Assembly (NCBI GenBank): GCA_030562195.1
Contig: JAUJPP010000005.1
Location: forward strand, 13,264,826-13,328,825
Direction: 5' to 3'
Length of the DNA: 64,000 nt
From: Nipponacmea schrenckii
Taxonomy: Eukaryota > Mollusca > Gastropoda > Lottiidae
Part shown: piece after piece, positions 29,501 through 41,500 of the stretch
Layout of the letters: each line of letters opens with the position of its first letter
Position numbering within the stretch: the first letter of the stretch is position 1
The notes under the pieces: model-generated
Seen by the model: only the letters and a program-made list of their open reading frames with translations
What the model was told of the DNA's origin: nothing
Databases searched by the model: none
Position numbers and translations under genes: made by a program

Positions 29501-32500
29501 ATGAGTTATCTAATGATTATAAATGAGTAATCTATGAGTTATCTAATGATTATAAATGAGTAATCTATGAGTTATCTTATGATTATAAATGAGTAATCTA
29601 TGAGTTATCTAATGACTCTATTTATAATCATTAGATATCTAATGATTATAAATGAGTAATCTATGAGTTATCTAATGATTATAAATGAGTAATCTATGAG
29701 TTATCTAATGATTATAAATGAGTAATCTATGAGTTATCTAATGATTATAAATCAGTTATCTGATGATTATAAATGAGTTATCTAATGATTATAAATGAGT
29801 AATCTAATGATTATAAATGAGTTATCTAATGATTATCTATGATTTATCTAATGATTATAAATGAGTTATCTGATGATTATAAATGAGTAATCTAATGATT
29901 ATAAATGAGTAATCTTATGATTATAAATGAGTAATTTAATGATTATAAATGAGTAATCTAATGATTATAAATGCGTAATCTAATGATTATAAATGAGTAA
30001 TCTAATTATTTTAAATGTGTAATCTATGAGTTATTAATGAGTATTCTATGAGTTATCTAATGATTATAAATGAGTAATCTAATCTTAGAGTTATCTAATG
30101 ATTATTAATGAGTTATGTAATGATTATAAATGATTTGTAGAATGAAGGAGAGGAAGATCCAGCCACTAATTTATTAGGTGTAGTAGGAACAGATTTACCT
30201 ATAGATGTTATTAAAAGATTTGTACCTGATTCAATGGTAGGTTTAGATTTTATTATATTATTAACAGTTACACTCAAAACATAAAGACAATCACCCACTT
30301 TATAGGCAGTGATTTTTAACCAATAAACTGTGACCTTATAACAATAATGGTCGATTATCAGTACAGAGAATGGGATTTTGTTAAATTTGTCTGAACCAAC
30401 AATCAAAACTCTAATTCAACCACCATACATCTCTTTCTTACAGCTTGGTGTTAATGGGTATGCTTTTGCAACAACGAACAATGGTTATGTATTGTTTCAT
30501 CCGTATTTTAGACCTTTTGTAAGTATTTCATTAGTATTATCATTGCATATAAGATTTTGATTCCAGGAGAACAGCAGAATTTACTTGGGAATTTGTATAC
30601 CTTAATTAGAAATGAAATGAATGAAGTTTTACGTCCTACTCTTCTGCACCTTTTGGGCTAATGAAGACAAGCAATGCAATGAGGGAAAATTTTGCCTGGA
30701 GAGCAGCATCAGCCTACTCTTTTTGCGATTTCCAACTGTCGAGGGATCTTTAACGTGCACAGCCTCTAGCACACGGGGCCTCAGTTTAGTGTCCAATTGA
30801 CTAGAAGCTTTTTCTATGTCAGTCCCTCTGGCCTGCATCACAACCGCGGCTCCTGGTGTGACAACCGGTACATTTTTGACTAGTCCTTGAAGTCTGTTTT
30901 ATAGGACATCATTTACACATGGTGTCATTACACAAAATATTGTAAATGTCAAAATAATAATAAGTCACAATTTTAAGATAGGTAAATATGATTGATTCAA
31001 TAACTAAAGTGTAAAGACTCATTTCCACTCTAAAGAGAAAGAGAAGAAACAAACAACAATTATACTTCTTAAGTACCAAATCTACCATCTGGTTCTTCGC
31101 CAAAACTATTGACCCTGATCTTTCTCAGATTATCCCTACCCATTTACAGTCGGGTCCACTAGAATCATGAATGTAGATAACTTATTCAAGGTCATTGTTT
31201 TTTTTTTAAAATGGCTGCAATTTTGACAACATACCAAGAAAATGTCATATATATTCCAAACTTTTTTTTTAATACAGTATGATATTGAGATTGAGGAAGC
31301 CTTAGATCCATATTTCTATAAACTTGATACTGTTCAAGACTTTGTAGATGTTATCAAGGAACCACGACCAAATTATAACAGCGTGGATCTATCCAAAGTT
31401 GAAATGGCATTAGACATTGACCAGTTTAATCAGGTAGGTTGTCAATCTCAAATCTTCAGAGTTCAGAGTTCAGACAGCAGACGGCAGTGTATGATCACAG
31501 TCGTAATTTACAAAAATATAACAACTTATAGCCCATTGTCAGAAATAAAATCTTATATCTAGTTTAATTCTAGAAACGTAAAAGGTCAATATTATCACTG
31601 TCAAAACAGTACCATCTCACAGTCCCTGGTCTATATCTTTTTAAGTCTTATATATAAGGTTATCTAAGCACCACACTTGAGGTAATCTAGTTGTCTAATG
31701 GGTGATTAGACTATAAACCAGTATTTTTTTGTTGTTGAATTGATAAGAGCAATAATGTATTTGTAAAAATGAAACAAGAGAGCAATGATATTGAGAATTA
31801 AAAATATATGTTCACTATCTAACTGAATGAAAATTCTAAGAAATTGTGATGAGATGGGATCTAGTGCTAGCACCAATACCACAAATATCAAGATATAATA
31901 TACAAATTGTATCATGAAAAAATATTGTATCATGGTGCTTGTATTGATGACTCTTATATTGATATATTATGTAGTGTATCATATCAAGGCCCTTGTATTG
32001 ATGACTCTTGTTTTGATATATTATACAGCGTATCATATCAAGGCCCTTGTATTGATGACTCTTATATTGATATATTATGTAGTGTATCATATCAAGGCCC
32101 TTGTATTGATGACTCTTATATTGATATATTATGTAGTGTATCATATCAAGGCCCTTGTATTGATGACTCTTATATTGATATATTATGTAGTGTATCATAT
32201 CAAGGCCCTTGTATTGATGACTCTTGTTTTGATATATTATACAGCATATCATATCAAGGCCCTTGTATTGATGACTCTTATATTGATATATTATTAGTGT
32301 ATCATATCAAGGCCCTTGTATTGATGACTCTTGTTTTGATATATTATACAGTGTATCATATCAAGGCCAACTTTGTAAATTCTTAGCATGACTCTTATAT
32401 TGATATATTATGTAGTGTATCATATCAAGGCCCTTGTATTGATGACTCTTGTTTTGATATATTATACAGCATATCATATCAAGGCCCTTGTATTGATGAC

Positions 32501-35500
32501 TCTTATATTGATATATTTATGTAGTGTATCATATCAAGGCCCTTGTATTGATGACTCTTGTTTTGATATATTATACAGTGTATCATATCAAGGTGCTTGT
32601 ATTGATGACTCTTATATTGATATATTATGTAGTGTATCATATCAAGGCCCTTGTATTGATGACTCTTGTTTTGATATATTATACAGTGTATCATATCAAG
32701 GCCCTTGTATTGATGACTCTTATATTGATATATTATGTAGTGTATCATATCAAGGCCCTTGTATTGATGACTCTTGTTTTGATATATTATACAGCGTATC
32801 ATATCAAGGCCCTTGTATCAATATATATATCGTATCACAATACGTCATGCTTGGTGATACCTAAAACATGTTGTGAACTGTAAAACAAAGCTGACTGAAC
32901 ATTATTATATTTTGACAGTTACGTAATGGTATGAGAGGATCTCAATCTGGTTTTTTACCAATGAATGTTACAGCTTATGTAGATAATATGGTAGGAATAA
33001 GTTTTCTTATAAATAATTCAACAGTGGGCAACTTTTAAATTCTTAGCACTGATTTAAATTGGCATCAATTTGACTATCATATTTCTATGAGTTTTACCAT
33101 TGACATGGATTACAAAGACAGACAACACTTACAGGCGCCATTGAGAGAAATTTTGCTAGGGATTTTCAGGTCACCTTGTTTTTGGCAGTGATCCAGATTT
33201 TTTTGAATATGTGGAAATTTATAGGTTATAAGTTTCACTTGTGAGTGAAATTAGAATAGGTTGTTATTTCTGAAATAACCTTAATTATCCTTTTTGTACA
33301 TGTCTTCTACTTTTAAATTTTTGTATTTATGTGATCTATTTCTAGAAAAGAGCTGATGTGAGAGAAAATTATTATTATTTTTGTTCTGTTAGAGATACAA
33401 TCAGGTAAATAATTACTATTTATATAATATGTAGAGATTAGGAATCGTGGGTTGTTACATTACAGTTAAGTGATGTTACGAAAGCACAGGCGCAGGTATA
33501 TAGGCGTAACCTCTTGTCAGAGAGTATTGTTTGTGGAGTTAGTTTGAAAAATATAAAATATTAAAAATAAGGTTCACAAGCTTCTAAATCTGAAATATAT
33601 AAGAGGAATACTGGTTCCCATAGGAACATTATTGACCATGGTAATAGGGTGATTGAAAGTAACAATTCCTATTAAATATAACAGGCACTGGTAAAAAGTA
33701 TTCTTTACAACTAGTGTGATGTTAAAAAATTCTTCTTTTATTTATCCAAGTTATTCACCGTGAAGTAAAAATATATAATAGTAAATTCCAATTTTGGCTG
33801 AGCTACTGATATTTCATTTTTTTTTATTAAAGGGATACTGCGTCTTAGCATGAACATAAAATTTTAGTTCTCCAGAATGGTGTCATAAAGTAACAGAATC
33901 CCTTAAAATCTGGCAAACTCACAAAGTCATTTTTTAAAACGCTTAATCTATTTTTTAGCGTTTTTCAATAATCAAATGCATTTTTATGTATAATTACTAA
34001 GTTTTTGGATATTTTGTTATGTTATTTATAGCAACAGATATATTTACTGATGAATAGAGCTCTTATTGGCAAAGTTTAAAATTTTCAAATTTTATGTTCA
34101 TTTTAAGACCTATTATCCCTTTAAAATTCAGCTGCAAGTATAAAATGTAGGCAAATTGATTTTGCAAATGATCATAGATCCTTCAGGTTATAGAGACTGT
34201 AAAGAGATAGTCATGATTTTGGTTTTGGTTAGGCTAGTCATAGGAAATATTGGATTATAAAAGAGGTCATTTTTTTATTGGCTGACTAAAGATGTCATTG
34301 AACAGATGATTGTTCAAGAGATGCTCTGTTAACCCCTAATGGAAGTGGCTATAGTACAATTAAAAGCTTTTATAACAGAAAAAAAGTTTGGGCTAATTTG
34401 CAATTGATTTGACTGTATATCTGTTTCTATATCTATCTATTTACTTCCTGGCCTTTAAGCTGCAATTATTATTTTATCTAAATGATCAATAGCAATTAAA
34501 AATGATGTTGATAAATAATTCATAAGATCTAAACATTAGATTATCCATATGGTATAATTCATTATGTTGTTGTTGTATTTATTGTTTTGCCAGTATAACA
34601 ATGCTATGTATAAATACTTTGCCTTTGAATATTGCTTATATAAGTTAAATATAATGCCAGTTTTTCTCTATTGACATTTAAAGTGGACCAGGCTTCATTT
34701 GTTTCGGACAATCATCCGACAGCCTCAGACACATGAAATCTTTTGGTTAGCTAATCAGAAATAGTCTACAGAGCTTACCTTTGAAATTTGAGCCTTCAAA
34801 TCCATGTGTATCCATAATTATCTGTGTTTGAAAAATCATAATGCCGTAAGAAATTACGAACGTCCCGCCATATTGGAAAACGGTTCGTCTTGATAGTCAA
34901 AGAGTTATCCTTCCCGTCGTGCAATAGCGGTCATCTATATAAATAGACTACAACGTATTTTCAATTGTAGACTTTGTCAACAGGACACACAATTTTCAGA
35001 CTGACTGGAGACCAGCCGCGTACAGCACGGACAAAAAATGAAAAGTGAAATTTTTTGTTTGAGGTATATTTCAAGGTATTTTGCGATTTTCTTAGAGCTT
35101 GAGTATTTCTGAGGACTGTTTAAATGTAACAAAGGCCCAAAGAGACCCCTAAAAATCAAGCCTGGGCCCCTTTAAGTATTGATGATGTACCTTGCGTATA
35201 TTTTTTTTTAGCTTGGCATTTGTAATACCTAAAGGGTATGGTGAATATCGACTGAAAGCACAGAAAAGTATCAATCCTTCAGGTTAGATAACATCTAGAT
35301 TTATAATTACTCTTTTTATATCATAGACAAAATATGACAACTCCCCACTTCCTCTAAAACAACTCCCCACTTCCACGCAAACAACTCCCCACTGCCTCTC
35401 AAACAACTTCTCACTTCCTCTCAAACAACTTCTCACTTCCTCTCAAACAACTTCCCACTTCCTCTCAAACAACTTCCCACTCCCTCTCAAACAACTTCCC

Positions 35501-38500
35501 ACTTCCTCTCCAACAACTCCCCACTTGATCTCCAACAACTTCCCTCTTCCTCTCCAACAACTTCCCACTACTTCTCCAACAACTTCCCACTTCCTCTCAA
35601 ACAACTTCTCACTTCCTCTCAAACAAATTCCCACTTCCTCCCTCAAACAACTTCTCACTTCCTCTCAAACAACTTCTCACTTCCTCTCTAACAACTTCCC
35701 ACTCCCTCTCAAACAAATTCCCACTTCCTCTCTCAAACAAATTCCCACTTCCTCTCTCAAACAACTTCTCACTTCCTCTCAAACAACTTCTCACTTCCTC
35801 TCAAACAACTTCTCACTTCCTCTCAAACAACTTCCAACTCCCTCTCCAACAACTTCCCACTCCCTCTCAAACGACTTTCCACTTCCTCTCCAACAACTCC
35901 CCACTTGATCTCCAACAACTTCCCTCTTCCTCTCAAACAACTCCCCACTCCCTCTCAAACAACATCCCACTTCCTCTCAAACAAATTCTCACTCCCTCTC
36001 AAACAACCTCCCACTTCCTCTCAAACAACTTCCTCACTCCCTCTCAAACAACCTCCCACTCCCTCTCAAACAACTCCCCACTCCTTCTCAAACAACTCTC
36101 CACTCCCTCCCAAACAACTCCCCACTCCCTCTCAAACAACATCCCACTTCCTCTCAAACACAACCCACTTCCTCTCAAACAACATCCCACTTCCTCTCAA
36201 ACAACCTCGCACTTCCTCTCAAACAACTTCCCACTACTTCTTAAACAACCTCCCACTTCCTCTCCAACAACTTCCCTTCTTCTTCTCAAACGACTCAGCA
36301 CTCCCTCTCAAACAACATCCCACTTACTCTCCAACAACTCAGCACTCCCTCTCAAACAACATCCCACTTACTCTCCAACAACAAGTCCCCACAAATACAA
36401 AACCCTACAAATAAAGCATTTTGAGTAATTAAAACAATGTATTCTATTTTCCAGATAGTGAATATTTAAAACCAACTTCAGTTCATGTGGCATCATGGTT
36501 AGTAACAGTTTTTCATTTTATATATAATTTATAACAATGTTTGCTCTGCCTATTTATATGTATTTTTATATTTCTATCTATGCAATAGAAAAACAATAGT
36601 GATCCATATAATCTCTTTACAAATAATGAACAAGGATTGCTAACCAATTCGACAAGCATAATTAAATTTCAGTTTGATTGTTTCATTGCCTCTTTGTGAA
36701 TTCATTGTTTAAATCCAGTAGGTGATTCAGAAGCTGTTAGTTGTTTGTTATTGTATTCATTATTTATTTGTTATGGGATTCAATGTTTATATCCACTAGG
36801 TGATTCAGAAGCTGTTAGTTGTCTGTTATTGTATTCATTGTTTATTTGTTATAGGATTCACTGTTTAAATCCACTAGGTGATTCAGAAGCTGTTAGTTGT
36901 CTGTTATTGTATTCATTGTTTATCTGTTATAGGATTCACTGTTTATATCCACTGAGTGATTCAGAAGCTGTTAGTTGTCTGTTATTGTATTCATTGTTTA
37001 TCTGTTATAGGATTCACTGTTTATATCCACTGAGTGATTCAGAAGCTGTTAGTCGTCTGTTATTATTTTCATTGTTTATCTGTTATAGGATTCACTGTTT
37101 AAATCCACTGGGTGGTTAAGAAGCTGTTAGTTGTCTGTTATTGTATTCATTGTTTATTTATTATAGGATTCACTGTTTAAATCCACTAGGTGATTCAGAA
37201 GCTGTTCGTTGTCTGTTATTGTATTCATTGTTTATTTGTTATAGGATTCACTGTTTAAATCCACTGGGTGGTTTAGAAGCTGTAAATAAGAAATATATAA
37301 TTGACTATATTTCTAGTAGTAGTTATGTAACATCTGATGATTGTAAGTTTTTCATTATTTTTATGTAATTGTACATTGTGTTCAGTCTAAGAAAAGATCT
37401 ATATATTCAGAGGTCTTGTTAGAATGTTATGTTTTCCTAATCTTCTCAGATAGGGATTAATCTGTTTATATAATAACATACTTTGATACTTTCTTTCCTT
37501 CAATTTTGTATATAAGTTCTTTATATAAATGCAAAAAGACAAATATGTCCAGCTCACTTAAAAGGCTTGTTAAGAGGTATTCTAAATTTTGTGAGATAAT
37601 CAGGAACACTGATAGCATCAATTAACACATAATATTATCTGCCTGATGTCTGTGGTTCCTAAAATTGCTCTAAAATAAGCCTTTTATGGCATCACTTATG
37701 CAAAGGACATTTTCGTAGATTTTGTGATTAGGGACTTGCAGGAATTGCAGGAACAACAGTAGTCTGAATGAAATTGGAATGGTGCAAATAGATCTTATCA
37801 GTTTCACTGATATAGGCCCTACATACATTTTTTAGAAAACTTCTTTACAATTCCTTTAAATGGGGCACATTTAGTAAAAGAAAAAAGTAAGGCTTCATTG
37901 TTGAACATGAAATACTCTTTATTTTTAATTTGTGATATCAGGTGACAGAGAGGAGATTATTAATCTTGTATTAGACGCTAAAGCTACAGCTAAGTATGAA
38001 CAAATTTGGTCTGGTTTGTATACGATTAAAGCAAGAGATAGACCCTCTTCGTATTCTATTATGTGAGTCATATAAAGCTATTTAATTTTATTTCATTGAC
38101 CATGTTGAAGTAATATGATAATGGCAAACCATGCTCTTTAATTGTATATCATCCATTACAGTTTCATTTCATAATGATTTAACTTTAACTCGGAGGGTCC
38201 AGGGTTCAGTCCCTTATTGCAAAATTTTCAACCTAGTTGCCCCCTGGCAGTGATGCAGGTCAGAAAAAGCGTCTAAGTGTTCATATGAGACAATTAACCA
38301 CGGCCCTGTGAGCTACAGACTGTGCGCTTTAAAGATCCCTCAATAGTTGGAAATCATTAAAAGAGTAGGCAAATGCCACTGTCCAAGCAAACTTAATGTC
38401 ATTGCATTCTGAATAGTGTTGGCTGTCATCATTAGCTAATTCTGTGCTATATATATCTTAATAGATGAATACTATTCTGATAATAATTTGTAGAAAGGAA

Positions 38501-41500
38501 TATGAAGATGAATGTTATGGTATTAGAAATGAAGAGATGAAAAAAGAATGTATTAGAAGGCTTCATTTAAAGTAAGTGTCTTCTATTTTATTATTATTAA
38601 ATCTTTCTGAGGTCACATATTGAGGTCACTGTCAGCTGTAGATTTTTAAAAAAAAAATTTCTAGCTGAAAAAACAGATAAAACTGTTTTTATGAAGAAAT
38701 TTTCATGAGGATTCTTTCTACCAGCTGGTCTTTGGCATTGATCGTTCTTAGATTATCCCGGCCTGGCTTTCTTTTCTCAACTCACCCGACTGGAGCAATA
38801 AGGCAAGATGATAACAGTAAGTCACATGCTAACAGAGTATCCTTGGTCACGAGACCAAACGCGAACAGAGATCTGAACCCATGCTCTGACTGACTGTGGT
38901 ACAGAACACCTAAAACCGTAGGTCCATCTTCATGATCTGGACTGCTAAGAAAGGTGGTGACTAACAGAAACTATTTATTTAGATTTGGAATTGAATTGAT
39001 ATTTGTTGGAACAAGTTCTGGAATTACAAGATATGGTGTGATAGCAGAAGAGCTTGACAATCCGTAAGTTGTGACTATTATTCATAAATTTACCCTTTTA
39101 TTACCCTACTTTTAACTTTTAACTATTATAAAGATCCCTACATAGTTGAGAATTTTAATTTCATGAAGAAAAAAAAATTATCAATCAATTCATAATAGCA
39201 GAATGTTTCTGGCATCAATTTTTCATCAAATTTTTATGTTTTTTTTTATTCAACACGGTTTCCTCTTGTCAGTGATGCACGTCAGGGGCTGACATGGAAA
39301 AAGCTCTAGTATATTTGGACCAAACATTAAACCGAGGCCCAGTCAGACGGTGGCGCTGTCCTGGCAAAAATTCCCTCATTGCACACTGCATGGTGTTGTT
39401 CATCTTCGTTTACTCAATAGGTGCAGAAGAGTAGGACGCAAAACTCCATTCATTTCATTTCATTTTCCTATTGTTGACGAGAGCGTTGTGTAAAAACTAT
39501 GTTTAGATTGAGAAATGTCTTGTGGCCTGTATTTTCATACAGTTTAGTTCATGTACAAGGTTAAAATTGTTGTTTGATTTCCTATTTTAGAGATTTTCTG
39601 GGAGTAAATTCAGAAACTATAAAAAATTTATATTATCAGAGATCAGTATTAGGGTGGCAAGCAGGTTATAATTATACTTTTGCTCTTTATAATAAAGGTA
39701 AATAAAGCTATTCATATCTTTATTATGATTGTTCTCTTCTTTCTCTGCTTATTTCATAATGTCTTGGCTATTCATTTAAACTCTAACATGTTCTTGGTAT
39801 TGTACCGTTCAATACCACCAGTAATTGTGACCAATCAGAATTCCTCGTGTTTATACTTACATATTCAGAAGTCAGTTGCAAATTGAAATCATGATACCAT
39901 GGGGCGTCTGTGGTTCCTGCAATTCACCAATAATTAAGCTTTTCATGATTTCACAAGGGCATTAGAACCTTAAAGATAGTGACATCATAAAATATTGAGT
40001 TTAAGTGGAATCGCAGGAACAACAGAAATCTGATTGAAAATTGGAATAATGCGAATGAATGCTATAGTCCTCGATACACATGAAATTTGTAGAAAATATC
40101 GTGAAATTGCTACTTATTGTTATTACTTATTTTAATTTGCAGATGGTTTGCATCGTTTTAACAAAGCTGCTATAACTATGTCAACAGCTGAAATTATAAA
40201 TCGTGGCACAAATAGGGAAGTTGTGGCTGCGTCTGTGGGATTTCAGATGAAATATGATAATTTCTATCAACTATTTAAAGATACAACTGAACAGTGTACT
40301 GGTCCCGATTGTGAATTCACTTGTGCCCATCCAGATGTAAGTAGTCAAACTATTGTCTGGGCTCAGTTTGACATTTAAATAACAGCAGATCATTTTGAAA
40401 TTCAGATCCAATTCTTTCTGGACAATTTAGTAAGGGGGAATAACTCCAATCTTTAACCAATAATAATAAATGCTATTTAAAATCTAGTTTTACCAGTGCA
40501 TACCAGTCAGTGGTCATATGGCCGAACTTATGAGCTCTTTTAAATCAGGTCCAAACTTTCCCACACACTGAAAAGTTTCAGTTGGTTGATTGTGTCTTGA
40601 ATATATGAAAATAGTCTTCTATACCAAAAAATATTTATTTCTTTCAAAATTTTAGAATTTTCTTTCTATTTCTTTTCCAAATGTTGTAATTTTAACTTTC
40701 AAAGGCAGATAATTCTGTACACACATGGATTTGAAGGTTGAAATTTTGACTGTTAACTATTAACATTATACCTGCTAAGCTAAGCTCAAAATTTCCTGTT
40801 TCTAAGTTATGACTGGTCCAACAACCTTGTCCCTATAAGCCTATAATTTTTATCCAATGATTAACTTTATTTTCAGTATTTAAACTGTTATTTAGTTGAT
40901 AATAATGCCTTTGTTATGACCTCCAATAATAATGCAGTAAGTTTTTTAGAAGTTATTTTAGAAAATTTTTGGTATGAAACAAGCTGAAATAGTCTGTGAA
41001 GTAAAAACTTCATTATCTTGAAAAAAGTGCACAAGGGTATGTTTGGGCAATTTCCCCTTTTGGGGAAAACTAAACCGGTTTTAAATTATGGAATAAATGG
41101 ACATCTCGAGTTAAGGTAGTCTGTGAAAACTCACTGTGAAAAAAGCAGAATTCCAGCATTTGCATTTCTGGAGTTGTGGTATTGTTGAGAGTCTTTAATA
41201 AAGTATTTAATTAAGTTGCATGTTTTTTTATAGACTGGATTTTTTCTGGGAGAGGTAGACGGAGCTCTTATGAGAGTTTTAATTGAAGAAAATATTTTTA
41301 CTGAGTAAGTGTTTATATTTTATAGATAATGTTTTTATGATGCAAAGTATGATTCTTGCTCTTCAAAATTCCAATATCTCATAATCCTCAATATTCACTA
41401 TGTAGAGCTTTAACACACTCTGTCTTATACCTTGACTGCAGCCAATCAAATTTGAAAAACATTTAATAAATTGATTAGGTTTTTTTTAAATGACTTAGTT

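Noticed and set aside
31907..32883. Long overlapping open frames (up to 159 codons) on both strands
   Set aside because: They follow from the 54-bp (18-codon) array; the peptide is purely periodic, three frames are open at once, and no splice or start context supports them.
35443..36414. Ser/Thr/Pro/Leu-rich 127-169 codon frames and their - strand partners
   Set aside because: By-product of a 22-bp array nearly lacking G, so stop codons are rare. It is intronic between two confirmed exons.
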